Notes: generated from the letters alone by a model not told the origin. A DNA stretch of 64,000 nt from SLRI01 sp964402505 (GCA_964402505.1 CAYOCP010000015.1:41428-105427); one strand, 5' to 3'. Numbered from the stretch's first letter, positions 8,176 to 20,000 are shown. Made by a program: numbers and translations.

Positions 8176-9078
8176 ATGCGCCCTTTCCTTCTCGCCGGCC
8201 TCGTCCTTCTCTGGGTGGCGGGGCTGCCGGCGGCCGGCGATGCGGCGACGCCGCGCGTGGTGGCCTCCATCCTGCCGATCCAGTCCATCGCCGCGGCGGT
8301 CATGGAGGGATTGGGCGCACCGGTCCTGCTGCTCGATCCCGGCACCTCGCCCCATGCGGCGAGCCTGAAGCCGAGCCAGGCGGCATTGCTCGAGGAGGCG
8401 GATCTCGTTCTCTGGGCCGGCCCCGATCTCGAAGCGTTCCTGAAGGGGCCCCTGGCGGCCCTCGGGAGCGACGCCCGGAAGCTGGCGATGACGGAAATCG
8501 ACGGCATCGAGCGCCAGGGCTTTCGGCACGGCCCCCTCTTCGAGGATGCCGATCACGACCATGGGGGTGACGACCCGCATGTCTGGCTCTCGCCCGCCAA
8601 TGCGCGGCTGATGGCCCGTGCGATCGCCGCCGCACTCGGTGCCATCGATCCGGCGCGGGCGGGGATTTACGACGCCAACGCGACGGCGTTCGATCGAGCG
8701 CTCGACGCGACCGAAAGCGAGGTGAGCGCCATCCTCGGGCCGGTGCGGGGCAGGCCCTTCATCGTCTTCCACGATGCCTACCATGCGTTCGAGCAGCATT
8801 TCGACATGGAGGCGGCGGGCGCGGTCCAGCTCTCGCCGGAGCGGCAGCCGGGGGCCGCCAGGGTCGCGGCGATCCACGCGCGCATCGAGGCGAGCGGTGC
8901 CATCTGCGTCTTCACCGAGCCGCAGCTCGAGCCCAGGCTGGTGGCGACGCTGGTGGAAGGAACGCGGGCGCGGACCGGCACGCTCGATCCCCTGGGCGTG
9001 ACGCTGCAGCCGGGGCCGCTCGCCTACCACCTGCTGCTGCTCGACCTCGCGCGCGGGATGCGCGACTGCCTCTCCTAG
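8176..9078 (+). CDS. znuA: Zinc ABC transporter substrate-binding protein ZnuA
   Basis: Periplasmic zinc-binding protein that delivers zinc to ZnuBC. The 300-residue precursor begins with a signal peptide (hydrophobic run LLAGLVLLWVAGLPAA, cleavage near AGDA). Metal-ligand motifs of the cluster A-I family are present: the first histidine in SPHAAS, the second in DPHVWLSP, and the third in FHDAY. The charged loop between the first two is short (DHDHGGDD) compared with the long His-rich loop of enterobacterial ZnuA. It is divergent from zur-znuC-znuB. Its TAG overlaps the treY stop, on the other strand, by four bases, so the two operons converge with no spacer. Confidence 0.94.
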   Translation: MRPFLLAGLVLLWVAGLPAAGDAATPRVVASILPIQSIAAAVMEGLGAPVLLLDPGTSPHAASLKPSQAALLEEADLVLWAGPDLEAFLKGPLAALGSDARKLAMTEIDGIERQGFRHGPLFEDADHDHGGDDPHVWLSPANARLMARAIAAALGAIDPARAGIYDANATAFDRALDATESEVSAILGPVRGRPFIVFHDAYHAFEQHFDMEAAGAVQLSPERQPGAARVAAIHARIEASGAICVFTEPQLEPRLVATLVEGTRARTGTLDPLGVTLQPGPLAYHLLLLDLARGMRDCLS

Positions 9079-11555
9079 GGTGCGGCCAGCACGGCGACCG
9101 GCCAATCCTGGAGGAGGTCGCCCAGATCGAGGACCTGGTCGACGTCCTTGCCGGTCAGGAGGCTGCGCCAGCCTCTGCCGGCGAGCTCGCCCGGCAGGAC
9201 GAGGCGGGTGCCCGCGAAGGACGGGCCGAAGCGCGGCGCCTCGCCCGCCGGCAAGGCGGTGACGGCACGGAGGGGGACGGCGACCAGCACCGCCTCGCCG
9301 CCATGCTCGCGGGCGAAGGCGAGGATGCCGTCGGCTGTCGGACCTTCCGCCCGCAGCGGCAGGTAGCCACCCTCGACATAGAGCTCGGGCCGGGCTGCCC
9401 GGTCGGCGAGCAGACGCTGGATCAGGAACTGCTTCACCCGACCCCGCTGCCAGCTCGGTCCGAAGTCGGAAGGCGGCTCGGCCAGGATCGCCGCCAGCTT
9501 CGTGAAGTCGACGGGATGGCGGTTGTCGGGATCGACGAGCGCGAGATTCCAGAGCTCGGATCCCTGATAGATGTCCGGAACACCCGGCATCGCCAGGCGG
9601 AGGGCCGTCGCCGCGAGGCTGCGGGCGATGCCCTCGGGCAGAAGGCGGCGATTGAAGGCATGGAGCGCGCGGCCGGTCCCGTCCTCGAGGCAGGCGGTGG
9701 CGAAAGCCAGGACCTCGGCCTCGTAGGCCTCGTCGGGCGTGGTCCAGCTCGAGCGGCATTTGGCCTCGCGGAGCGCCTTGACGAGATAGGCGCCGAGACG
9801 CCCGGCGAAGACCTCGCGGCCCGAAGCGTCGCCGGGCTCGAGCCCGTCGGGCCAGGCGCCGACGATGGTCTGCCAGACGAGGCAGGCATCGCTCGCCGCG
9901 ATGGTGTCGGGCCTGGTCTCGAGCAGGCCGCGGACCAGGGTCCGCCAGGCCTCGGCATGGTGGCTGATTCCGATCAACCGGGCGCGGAGGTCCTCGCCGC
10001 GCTTGCTGTCGTGGGTGCTGGCGGCGAGGAGGCAGAGCGGCCGGGTGGCGGCGGCCGCCTCGTGGAAGGCTTCGGGGTCGAGAACGGGATGGTCCGGCTC
10101 GCCGCCGACCTCGTTGAGGGCCAGAAGGCGGATATGGCGGTAGAAGGCCGTGTCCTCCTTGGCCTTCGCCATGATCGGCCCGGTGAGCTGCTGCAGCCGC
10201 GCTGCCCAGTCGAGCGCTGCCGGATCGGTCGTGGTCGCGTCCAGGATGTGCTCGATGAGCCGGAAGGGCAGATCGTCCGGGAGATGCGCACGCTGCCTCG
10301 CCTCGGCCATGACGTCGCCGAGCCGCTCGCGGTCGGCCGCATCGGGCGGGTTGCCGTCGAGATAGGTTCGATAAACCGGGAAGGCGAGGATCATGGCGTC
10401 GAGCGCACGGGTCAGGCTGGCGCGGCCGGTATCGCGGAACCGGGTGTCGGCGGCGGCGATGCGAAGCGCCGAGGCGACCAGCCATTCGCGCTCGCCGGCG
10501 AAGCTGGTCTCCAGGACCAGAGCCTTGCACGCCCGCAGGATGGCGGCGAAATCCGCCTCGCCGTCCGCCACCTCGCGCCAGAGGGCATCGAGCGGACCCA
10601 TGCCATCGGCGGCCACGAAGAGCCGGTTGAGCCGGTCGGCCGCCTCGTAGCCAGTGGTGCCGGCAACCGGCCAGTCGGCACGCAGGCTTTCACCGCCCTC
10701 CAGGATCTTCTCGACCCAGACCGGCGGCGGCTGGCCTCCCGTCGCCCGGCGCAAGGCGGCGTCGAGCCGGTGCAGGTAGGCCGTGGGATCGCGCAGGCCG
10801 TCGATATGGTCGAGGCGGACACCCTGCACCTCGCCCTCGGCCACGAGGTCGAGGAGGAGGCGGTGGGCGTCGTCGAAGACCGCATCCAGCTCGACCCGCA
10901 CGCCGACGAGTCCGTCGATGTCGAAGAAGCGGCGGTAGTTCAGGGCCTCGCCGCCGAGGCGCCAGTAGGCCAGCCGGTAGGGCTGGCGCTCCAAAAGCTC
11001 GTGCAGCGCCGTGGGACCCTCCGGAACGGCATCGGCGCGCAACGGAAAGCGCTGGTCGTGGTAGCGAAGCTCGAAGCCGGAGCCGGCCGGCTCGACCCGA
11101 AGATCGCCCGAGGCGAGCACCTCGGCGTATGGCGCCCCCAGGACCGGCAGCAGAAGCCGGCCGGGCGAGGCGCCGGCGGTGGCCTCCCAGTCGATGTCGA
11201 AATGGCCGGCAAACGGGCTCTCGGCGCCGTTGAGCAGCACGTCCCACCACCAGGCATTCTCGGCACCGACACCCATGTGGTTGGGGACGTGGTCGAGGAT
11301 GATGCCGAGCCCGGCCCCCCTCGCCTCCGCCGCGAGCGCCCGAAAGCCGGTCTCGCCGCCGATCGCGGGATCGATCGCGTTGGGGTCGACCACGTCATAG
11401 CCGTGGGTCGATTCCGGGCGCGCCCGCCAGATCGGCGAGAGGTAGAGATGGCTGACACCGAGATGGACGATGTAGGGGACGGCGGCAGCCACGGCAGCGA
11501 AATCGACGCCGCCGCGGAGCTGGATACGGTAGGTGGCACGGATGGGTTCAGCCAC
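9075..11555 (-). CDS. treY: Malto-oligosyltrehalose synthase
   Basis: Isomerises the reducing-end alpha-1,4 bond of maltodextrins to an alpha-1,1 bond, giving maltooligosyltrehalose. The protein has 826 residues and GH13 family regions in order: the DHVPNH region I, RLDHIDGL (catalytic Asp), VEKIL (catalytic Glu) and the TreY-specific HDSKRGED region IV. It begins ATYRIQL, as TreY proteins do. It is the last gene of treZ-malQ-treY and its start overlaps malQ by eight bases. Together with TreZ it makes trehalose from glycogen-derived chains; MalQ could lengthen or trim the chains. The cytoplasmic location is inferred from the absence of a signal peptide. Confidence 0.95.
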   Translation of the reverse strand: MAEPIRATYRIQLRGGVDFAAVAAAVPYIVHLGVSHLYLSPIWRARPESTHGYDVVDPNAIDPAIGGETGFRALAAEARGAGLGIILDHVPNHMGVGAENAWWWDVLLNGAESPFAGHFDIDWEATAGASPGRLLLPVLGAPYAEVLASGDLRVEPAGSGFELRYHDQRFPLRADAVPEGPTALHELLERQPYRLAYWRLGGEALNYRRFFDIDGLVGVRVELDAVFDDAHRLLLDLVAEGEVQGVRLDHIDGLRDPTAYLHRLDAALRRATGGQPPPVWVEKILEGGESLRADWPVAGTTGYEAADRLNRLFVAADGMGPLDALWREVADGEADFAAILRACKALVLETSFAGEREWLVASALRIAAADTRFRDTGRASLTRALDAMILAFPVYRTYLDGNPPDAADRERLGDVMAEARQRAHLPDDLPFRLIEHILDATTTDPAALDWAARLQQLTGPIMAKAKEDTAFYRHIRLLALNEVGGEPDHPVLDPEAFHEAAAATRPLCLLAASTHDSKRGEDLRARLIGISHHAEAWRTLVRGLLETRPDTIAASDACLVWQTIVGAWPDGLEPGDASGREVFAGRLGAYLVKALREAKCRSSWTTPDEAYEAEVLAFATACLEDGTGRALHAFNRRLLPEGIARSLAATALRLAMPGVPDIYQGSELWNLALVDPDNRHPVDFTKLAAILAEPPSDFGPSWQRGRVKQFLIQRLLADRAARPELYVEGGYLPLRAEGPTADGILAFAREHGGEAVLVAVPLRAVTALPAGEAPRFGPSFAGTRLVLPGELAGRGWRSLLTGKDVDQVLDLGDLLQDWPVAVLAAP

Positions 11556-13328
11556 GCGGGCGCTCCCGGGCTAGGGCCTTTATCAGGTTTCGGGCCAAAG
11601 GCGTGTCGAGGAGGCCCGCGATATCGTGGAGGGTCCGCCGGCGCCAGTTGGGATGCTCGACGACGGTGGCCGGCAGGTTCGACTGCTCGAGGGCGCCATC
11701 GAGGTCCTCGAGCTGGGCCATGGCGATGGCCGAGGGCGTGCGAGCGAGGAAGCGGTGCAGGGCGAGGGCCACCGCCTCGGGCTCGTCCGTCTCGGCGAGA
11801 AGATTTTCGGCACGCAGGGCCTCTAGCAGCCGGGTGCGCTCGGTGCGGCGCCCGCTCCGCGCCGCATCGGCGGCGTCGGTGTCGAGCTGACCGACCCGCT
11901 CGCGCCAGTCGATGTCGCGGCCCTGGAGCCATCCGCGAACGGTGGCGAGGTCGTGGGTCGAGACGGTGGCCAGCGCCGCCTTCGGATACTGGTCCGAGGC
12001 GCGGAAAAGCCCGCCTTCCCGGCGCTCGAACCAGACGACGCGATAGGAAAGCAGGCCCGCCTCCTGCATCGCGTCGCGAAAGCCCGGCGCCACGGTTCCG
12101 AGATCCTCGCCGATGACGAGACAGTCGTGGGTGCGTGAGACCTCGGCCACGGTCGCCAGCATGTCCTGGAGCGGGTAGCGCACATAGGTGCCATCGGCGG
12201 GCGTGCCACCGGCCGGGATCCAGAAGAGCCGCATGAGCCCCATGGCATGGTCGATGCGCACGGCACCCGCATGCCGCATCGCCGCCTCGAGGATGGCGCG
12301 CAGGGGAGCCATGCCGCGCTCCTTGAGGGCGACCGGCGAGAGCGGCGCCACGTTCCAGTTCTGGCCCTTGGGGCTGAACGGGTCGGGCGGGGCGCCGATC
12401 GTGGCACCGGCGACGACCGCCTCGGGATCGGCCCAGACATCGGCCCCATCCGGCACCACGCCCACGGCGATGTCGCCATAGAGGCCGATGCGCATGCCGG
12501 CATCCAGAAGCGCCTTCTGCGTTCGCGTGAGCTGGCGCTCGGCCAGCCACTGGAGGAAGGCGGCGCACTCGATCTCGGTGGGGTGCTCGGCGGCGAAGGC
12601 GGCGACACCCGGGGCATCGGGGCGGCGCAGCTCCGCCGGCCAGTCCGGCCAGGCGAGCGGCCGGCCGGTCCGGGCGCAAAGGACGAGGGAGATCGCCTCG
12701 AAGCGGGCGAAGCTCTCGAGCGCCGCCCCCTTGCCGGCGCGCCACGCCTCGAAATCCGCACGGGCCGGATGGTCGCGGCCGAGCCGCGCATGGAGCATCC
12801 TGAAGGCTTCTTCCTTCCGGGCCGCCATCCTGGTGTAGTCGACGAGCTCGTCATCGGGCGGGGCCGCCAGCGGCGGCGGGGCGACACCGAGATCGGCGGC
12901 GGCGGCGTCGAGGGCGATGGCGAAGGGATCGAGCCAGAGGCGGCTCGACGGGGCATAGGGGCAGGCGCGCTCCGGCTGGTCGCGAAAGCGGGCGTGGAGC
13001 GGGCTGAGGCCGAGAAGGTCGGCGCCCCGCCGGGCCGCGTTGGTGCCGAGCCTTTGGAGATCGGCGAGATCGCCGATGCCGGCATTCTGGGTCGAGCGCA
13101 GCGCGTAGGTCTGGCAGGCGAGACCCCAGAGCCGGCCGAGCCCGCGCTCCGCCGGTGTCACGCAGCTCGCGGCGCCTCGCGCAAGGGGCTCGGGCACGCG
13201 GTCGGGCGCGCCCATGGCGGCAAGCAGCGCTTCCTTGGTGGCCGGCGACGCCACATGCCAGTGGCCTTCGAGATCGTGATAGCCGGGCTCGATGCCGGCC
13301 GCGGCGGCGCGTGCGTCGAGGTCCTTCT

Positions 13329-13332
<4 letters not shown>
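11548..13332 (-). CDS. malQ: 4-alpha-glucanotransferase (amylomaltase)
   Basis: Transfers alpha-1,4-glucan segments between maltodextrins (GH77), releasing glucose. The 594-residue protein shows the GH77 order: LWGLACQTYALRS near the N-terminal third, the YAPSSRLWLDP segment, AVRIDHAMGL with the catalytic Asp, IGEDLGTV with the catalytic Glu, and STHDLATVRGW. The start is ATG at 13332 and overlaps the treZ stop by four bases. Placed between treZ and treY, it would reshape maltodextrins to lengths usable by TreY/TreZ. The N-terminal 60 residues are less typical and may be a short carbohydrate-binding extension. Confidence 0.94.
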
Positions 13333-15113
<1,781 letters not shown>

Positions 15114-15377
15114 GGCAGCACCGGATGATGGCGCCTCGAGGGTTCGGTGTCATCATCCGAGGGTCGGATGGCATCCGTCGAGACGGAGCCCAAGAACATC
15201 CCGGATCCCGACCGGCTCCCGAGCGGCGAATCGAAAGCGCCCGGAGGAGCGGGGGACCGGCACCCGGCGGAACCGGTGGCGGGATCAGCGATTGGCTCGG
15301 GGTCGGCGAGCGCCGGCTTCTCTCCACAAGTGGCATCGTGGTCCGGGGTGATCCCTGCGACCATCGAGGAAAGGCCG

Positions 15378-15539
15378 ATGATGGACCTTCTGCGCATTCT
15401 GCTCGCGATCCTGCTGCCGCCGCTCGGGGTCTTCCTGCAGGTCGGCATCGGCCCGCAGTTCTGGATCAACATCCTCTTGACGCTGCTCGGATACATTCCG
15501 GGCATCGTGCACGCGGTCTGGATCATAGCGCGGCGATGA
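15378..15539 (+). CDS. YqaE/Pmp3-family small membrane protein
   Basis: A 53-residue protein made almost entirely of two transmembrane helices, with the family signature LLPPLGVFLQVGIG followed by FWINILLTLLGYIPGIVHA. Members of the YqaE/Pmp3 (UPF0057) family sit in the inner membrane and are often stress-induced. A GAGGAAAG box precedes the ATG pair at 15378/15381; the longer frame back to 15147 lacks family similarity and is not used. The stop overlaps the start of the next gene by four bases (ATGA). Confidence 0.9.
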   Translation: MMDLLRILLAILLPPLGVFLQVGIGPQFWINILLTLLGYIPGIVHAVWIIARR

Positions 15540-15934
15540 GCTCCAGGGCCGGCGAGCGTACGGGTGGGGCGGCGGACCGAAAGGCCGACGTGGAGCGGCT
15601 GTGCCTCGTCGCCTACTGGCTGGACGACCGGTTCCGCATCCCCGTCATCGGCTGGCGGGTGGGCCTCGACGGGCTGATAGGGCTCGTGCCGGGCGTCGGC
15701 GACGTGGTGACCGCGGCGGCGGCGCTCTGGATCCTCAAGGAGGCGCATCGCCTCGGCGTGCCGCGTCGCACGCTCGCCCGCATGGGCTTCAATATCGGTC
15801 TCGACACCGTGCTCGGCGCGGTGCCGCTGGTCGGCGACGCCTTCGATCTGGCGCACAAGGCCAACCGCCGCAACATTCGCCTGCTGCTCGGTCATGTCGA
15901 TCCGGGGCGGCGTCATCGTCGAGAACCCGTCTGA
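15536..15934 (+). CDS. DUF4112 domain protein
   Basis: A 132-residue protein of the DUF4112 family (function unknown). The family core is clear: LDDRFRIP, GLDGLIGLVPGVGDVVTA, then a hydrophobic segment ending GFNIGLDTVLGAVPLVGDAFD-type and a basic tail. Two hydrophobic segments with glycine/proline turns suggest a small membrane protein. It starts inside the stop of the yqaE-like gene, so the two are translationally coupled, and is followed 16 bases later by a DUF3616 gene. The function is unknown; a general envelope-stress role is only a guess from context. Confidence 0.85.
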   Translation: MSSRAGERTGGAADRKADVERLCLVAYWLDDRFRIPVIGWRVGLDGLIGLVPGVGDVVTAAAALWILKEAHRLGVPRRTLARMGFNIGLDTVLGAVPLVGDAFDLAHKANRRNIRLLLGHVDPGRRHRREPV

Positions 15935-15949
15935 GAGGTCGAGGCGTCC

Positions 15950-17119
15950 ATGCCGCGCTCTTCCAAACTCCCAAGTCCCGGTTTCAGCCGCCGCCTCGCC
16001 ATCCGTCGGCCCTCCGGCCGGTTGCGGTTGCACTTTCGTCCGCGCGAGCGCCTGCGGCATGTCGACGACCCTCTGCCGCGCGATATCTCGGCGGTGGCGG
16101 TGATCGGCCGGACGCTGTTCGCCGCCTGCGACGAGACCGCGACCGTGGAGCGGCTGGCGCGTCGGCACGATGGCGATTTCCATCAAATGGACAATGTCCC
16201 GATCGGCGAGCTGATCGAGTTGCCGAACGGGCCGACGGGCGAGATGGATATCGAGGGGCTGGCGGTCGATGGCGGCTTCCTCTGGATCGCCGGCTCGCAC
16301 AGCCTGAAGCGCGACAAGCCGGACGAAGGTGAAGAGGGGGCTCAGGCACTGGAGGCGCTGGCCGATCTCGATCGCGACCCCAATCGATGGTTTCTCGGTC
16401 GGCTGCCGCTTCGCCTCCAGGAGGATGGCACCCACGGCATCGCCGACGAGGGAAGCGACGCGGAGGGTGGTGCCGCCTGCCTGAAGATGAAGGCCAAGGG
16501 TCGCAACAAGCTCACCGAGGCGCTCCTGGACGATCCTCATCTGGCCGCCTCGGTGACCATGCCCTGCAAGGAGAACGGCTTCGACATCGAGGGGCTGGCG
16601 GTCAAGGGGGACCGCCTGCTCCTGGGCCTGCGCGGCCCCGTGATCCGGGGCTGGACAATGGTCCTGGAGCTGCGGGTGAAGGAAAAGAAGCCGGGCCGTC
16701 TGAAGCTCTGCCGGGTGGCGGCGGACGGCCGCCGCTATCTCAAGCATTTCCTGCCGCTGGCGGGCCTCGGCATTCGCGACCTGCGCTTCGATGGGGACAG
16801 GCTCCTGCTGCTCGCGGGGCCGACCATGGAGCATGACGGCATCGGCGGCCTCTTCCGCTGGCGGCCGCCCTTGGGCGGCGAGACGGACGCGCTGCACACC
16901 GAAAGCTCGGTCGAGCGGGTCATGGACCTCGTCTACGAGAAGGGGGTCGACCAGGCGGAAGGCATCGATTTCGTCGGCGAGGGCGAGGATCGCCACCTGC
17001 TCCTCGTTCACGACAGCCCCGGGCCGGCGCGGCTCGGGGAGGATGAGAGCGGAGGGCGAACAATTCTGACGGCCGACCTCTTCGAGCCCCGCTCGATCCG
17101 CCGCTCGCGCAGAGATTAG
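15950..17119 (+). CDS. DUF3616 domain protein
   Basis: A 389-residue protein of the DUF3616 family, which looks like a beta-propeller of unknown function. Two DIEGLAV segments (DIEGLAVDGGFLWIAGSHS and, later, DIEGLAVKGDRLLLGLRGP) and LRDLRFDGDRLLLLAGP show the repeating strand pattern. A lysine-rich segment around KMKAKGRNK follows the middle blade. There is no signal peptide, so it is probably cytoplasmic. It is the third gene of the 15378-17119 plus-strand run and ends 7 bases before the convergent DUF883 gene. Confidence 0.8.
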   Translation: MPRSSKLPSPGFSRRLAIRRPSGRLRLHFRPRERLRHVDDPLPRDISAVAVIGRTLFAACDETATVERLARRHDGDFHQMDNVPIGELIELPNGPTGEMDIEGLAVDGGFLWIAGSHSLKRDKPDEGEEGAQALEALADLDRDPNRWFLGRLPLRLQEDGTHGIADEGSDAEGGAACLKMKAKGRNKLTEALLDDPHLAASVTMPCKENGFDIEGLAVKGDRLLLGLRGPVIRGWTMVLELRVKEKKPGRLKLCRVAADGRRYLKHFLPLAGLGIRDLRFDGDRLLLLAGPTMEHDGIGGLFRWRPPLGGETDALHTESSVERVMDLVYEKGVDQAEGIDFVGEGEDRHLLLVHDSPGPARLGEDESGGRTILTADLFEPRSIRRSRRD

Positions 17120-17126
17120 GCGGCGC

Positions 17127-17462
17127 TCAGCGCCGGTCGAGCAGCCGGCTCAGGATCAGGCCGAGGCCGAAGGCAGCGACGAGGCTGGTTTTGGGGTGCT
17201 CGCGCACCCGTTGCTCGACGCCGGCGAGGGTATCCTGGCCGCGCCGGTGCAGCTCGCCCGCCGCCCGCTCGAGCTCGGCGTGCAGCTCGTCGAGCTTGAC
17301 GTCGGCGGCCGCCCTCGCCTCGGCGGCGCCACGCTTGCCGAAGCCGGCGATCGTGCTCTTGAGCTCCATGATCTCCTCGCGCAGCCGGTCCAGATCGACC
17401 TTCAGCGTGCTCGATCCGCTGGCGTCTTCCTTGCCGTCCTCGGCAGCGGCAGGCGCGGCCAT
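17127..17462 (-). CDS. DUF883 (ElaB/YqjD-like) membrane-anchored protein
   Basis: A 111-residue protein of the ElaB/YqjD/DUF883 type. It has a charged helical middle (KVDLDRLREEIMELKSTI and following, probably coiled coil) and a C-terminal amphipathic/transmembrane helix (SLVAAFGLGLILSRLLDRR) that anchors it in the inner membrane, preceded by VREHPKTS, the usual lead-in. Enterobacterial relatives associate with ribosomes in stationary phase; that role is not shown here. The ATG at 17462 has a GAGGAG box nine bases upstream, which decides against longer frames. Confidence 0.85.
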   Translation of the reverse strand: MAAPAAAEDGKEDASGSSTLKVDLDRLREEIMELKSTIAGFGKRGAAEARAAADVKLDELHAELERAAGELHRRGQDTLAGVEQRVREHPKTSLVAAFGLGLILSRLLDRR

Positions 17463-17605
17463 GGGCAATCTCCTCGGCTGTTGGCAGCCGATCTCACCAA
17501 AAGCGGGCGATCGGCGCAAAGCCTTTCTCGTGCGGCAAGTTTGCCAAGAAGGCCGGCGGGGGCGTGTCCCGATCGTCGAGGTTCTGCCGATCACCCGTGC
17601 TCGGC

Positions 17606-17998
17606 TCAAACGATGCCGAGAGCGGTTTCGATCTCACGCTCGAGCTCGGCGACGAGGCAGCGAAATTCCAGGATGCGGGCCGCACGGTGCCGGTCGGCGC
17701 AAGCCTCCCAGCGGCGCAGCGCCTCGAGCGCTTCGCCGTGATCCTCGCAGAGCGAGCGGAAGGCGGGGTCGGCCGCGAGCCGCGCCTCGATGGCCCGGCG
17801 ATGCGCCGCCAGCCGCTTCAGCACATGGCGCGCCTTCTCCGCCACGACCTCGTCCCGTCCCCCCCTCGAATTCGGCCCCGGCGGGGTTGCCCGCGCAAGG
17901 TGCAAGAGAGGCCGGTTCCAAGGGTTCGGAGGGAGTACGTTTCTGTTACCTGCGCCAGGCGCTTCGACGATGCCGGGAACCGCGGGGCCGGCTGTCAC
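17606..17998 (-). CDS. Conserved hypothetical protein, helical
   Basis: Up to 130 residues. The C-terminal 80 residues form a convincing charged helical protein with heptad-like leucines (HRRAIEARLAADPAFRSLC, EALEALRRWE, then LVAELEREIETAL), resembling short uncharacterised proteobacterial proteins. The N-terminal 45 residues are proline/glycine-rich and look non-coding, so the true start may be an internal GTG at the codon before AEKARHV (about 17850). It lies divergent from the TPR gene at 18073. Function unknown. Confidence 0.55.
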   Translation of the reverse strand: MTAGPAVPGIVEAPGAGNRNVLPPNPWNRPLLHLARATPPGPNSRGGRDEVVAEKARHVLKRLAAHRRAIEARLAADPAFRSLCEDHGEALEALRRWEACADRHRAARILEFRCLVAELEREIETALGIV

Positions 17999-18072
17999 GC
18001 CAAGGACGGTCGTGCTAGATTCCTCCCGGTCGCCCGGCCCCGAGACGGAACGGCACCGAAACGAGGATGGCC

Positions 18073-19920
18073 ATGCGCCAGCGGCAGGAGTCGGTGCAGG
18101 AGAGCGCCGGAGGCGCGCTTCTGCCGGACGGAATGACGTCGGCCGACGTCAGGGCGGAGCTCGACCGCATCGTCGCCAGTCCGGCGTTCGACGCATCCGA
18201 CCGCAACCGGCGCTTTCTCGTGCACGTGGTCGAGGAGACCCTTGCCGGACGCGGGGAGCGCATCAAGGCCTATGGCGTGGCGCTCGCGGTTTTCGGCCGC
18301 GACGAGAGCTTCGATGCGCAGTCCGACCCGATCGTGCGCATCGAGGCGAGCCGGCTGCGGCGCAGTCTCGAGCGGTACTACTTGATCGCCGGCCAGGACG
18401 ACCCGGTGCGAATCGACATACCCAAGGGCGGCTACGTGGCGGCCTTCGATGTCGCCGATGCCGGTGCCGAAAGAACCGCCGGGGCGGTGAACCCGCCGCC
18501 GGTCGAGGCGCCGGAGGCGCCACCGGCCCGGCGCCGACGACTGCCCTTGCCCATGGTGACCGGGCCCGTCCTGATCGGAAGCGCGTTGCTGGGCATCGGT
18601 TTCGCCGGCGGCTGGATGCTCGGGGTCCATGGGGCGGGTCCGGCCGCCATCGCCGGCGGTGCCACGGGAGGCGATCCCGTGGTTCTCGCCATGCCGTTTC
18701 AGGATGACGGGAGCCCGGCTGCCGGCGACGGCCTGGTGCACGGCTTCAGCCGCGAGGTGGTGGCCGGGCTGACGCGCTCCGGCGGCCTCGTCGTGTTCGA
18801 CGCGGAGATGGCGGAACGGGCGCTCGGCGAGGCGGACGCGCAGATTCTGGCGAAGCGCCTCGGCACGGACTTCCTTTTGACCGGCGGCGTGAGCGTGGCG
18901 CCGGACCGCTTCGCCGTGACCGCTTCCTTGATCGACAGCGACAGCGGGCGCCAGATCTGGTCGGGACAGTTCGACGGCGACGTCACCGCCGCCTCGATCA
19001 TCGCCGTGCGCGACCGGCTGGCCGGCCGTGTGGTCCAGGAGCTCGCCCAGCCCTACGGCGTCCTCTACAGCGAGCAGCTGCGCCATCAGGAGGCCAAGCC
19101 GCCGGCGGAGCTCACCTCCTACGAATGCGTGCTGCGCTTTCGCCAGTACTGGCGCGAGCCCAACCCTCTGGGCCACGGTCCGATCCGCCAGTGTCTCGAG
19201 CGCACGGTCGAGGCCGACCCCGACTACGCCGAGGCGCAGGCGGCCCTGGCGATGCTTCTGGCCGACGGCTACCGGCTCGGCTTCGATCCGGCCGCGGCCG
19301 GCGACGTGGTGCTGCCCCGGGCGCTGGCGCTGGCGCGTCGCGCCGTCGAGCTGGCGCCGGCGGATTCCGAGAGCTACGCGGCGCTCTTTCTGGTCTACTG
19401 GCTGATGAACGATGTCGAGCGCAGCCTCGCCGCCGGCCAGCGTGGTCTGGCGCTCAATCCCAACGACACCGTGCTTCTGGCCGAGGTCAGCCGGCGCTAC
19501 TGCATGCGCGGCATGTTCGACATCTGCATGCCGATGATGGAGGAGGCCTTCGTCCGCAACCCGATCCTGCCGGGACACTACCGCATCGGCCCCTATCTCG
19601 CCCGCTACATGGCGGGCGATTACGCGGCGGCCTTGATCGAGGCCGGGCGCATCGGCATCCCCGACACCGTCTTCGGCCATATGGCCCTGGCGATGGCGCA
19701 TGCGAAGCTCGGACACGCCAGGGAGGCCGGGGCCGAGGTGGAGAGAATCCTCGAGATCGATCCGGCCTATGGCCAGCATCTCCGCCAGGATCTCGCCAAG
19801 CGGAATCTGGCGCCCGAATTGATCGAGGCCGTCGCCTCCGGGATGCGCCTGGCCGGTCTCGACGTGGCCGAGGCACCGGCAGCGCCGGGCGGCCGCCCGG
19901 CGCCGACACAGCACCGGTAG
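18073..19920 (+). CDS. TolB/TPR-type single-span membrane protein, possible regulator
   Basis: About 615 residues in three parts. Residues about 15-125 are a conserved N-terminal module (RAELDRIVASPAF, NRRFLVHVVEETLAGRG, DPIVRIEASRLRRSLERYY, IPKGGYV) seen in front of TolB/TPR or cyclase modules in other proteobacteria. A proline-rich linker and one transmembrane helix (around LIGSALLGIGFAGGWML) follow. The periplasmic part has a FlgO/TolB-N-like domain (LAMPFQDD to IWSGQFDGD) and TPR-like helices up to the C terminus. The ATG at 18073 is preferred to 18067 because its GAGG box has usable spacing. It heads the run barrel protein - arylsulfatase - lipoprotein. A signalling or assembly role is inference. 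Confidence 0.75.
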   Translation: MRQRQESVQESAGGALLPDGMTSADVRAELDRIVASPAFDASDRNRRFLVHVVEETLAGRGERIKAYGVALAVFGRDESFDAQSDPIVRIEASRLRRSLERYYLIAGQDDPVRIDIPKGGYVAAFDVADAGAERTAGAVNPPPVEAPEAPPARRRRLPLPMVTGPVLIGSALLGIGFAGGWMLGVHGAGPAAIAGGATGGDPVVLAMPFQDDGSPAAGDGLVHGFSREVVAGLTRSGGLVVFDAEMAERALGEADAQILAKRLGTDFLLTGGVSVAPDRFAVTASLIDSDSGRQIWSGQFDGDVTAASIIAVRDRLAGRVVQELAQPYGVLYSEQLRHQEAKPPAELTSYECVLRFRQYWREPNPLGHGPIRQCLERTVEADPDYAEAQAALAMLLADGYRLGFDPAAAGDVVLPRALALARRAVELAPADSESYAALFLVYWLMNDVERSLAAGQRGLALNPNDTVLLAEVSRRYCMRGMFDICMPMMEEAFVRNPILPGHYRIGPYLARYMAGDYAAALIEAGRIGIPDTVFGHMALAMAHAKLGHAREAGAEVERILEIDPAYGQHLRQDLAKRNLAPELIEAVASGMRLAGLDVAEAPAAPGGRPAPTQHR

Positions 19921-20000
19921 CTTACAGCAACGTACTTCGATGGCGGAGGGCCCGTTGACCAAATGGGTTCGCAAGGACGTGCGCTGTCCGGGGAGCAGCC

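Noticed and set aside
9303..12116. A 937-codon plus-strand frame antisense to treY and malQ
   Set aside because: It runs across two recognised genes and has no domain similarity; it is a high-GC shadow frame.
15125..15535. Long N-terminal extension of the DUF4112 protein
   Set aside because: The extension is translated from the wrong frame of the yqaE-like gene. The ATG at 15536 with ATGA overlap is the natural start.
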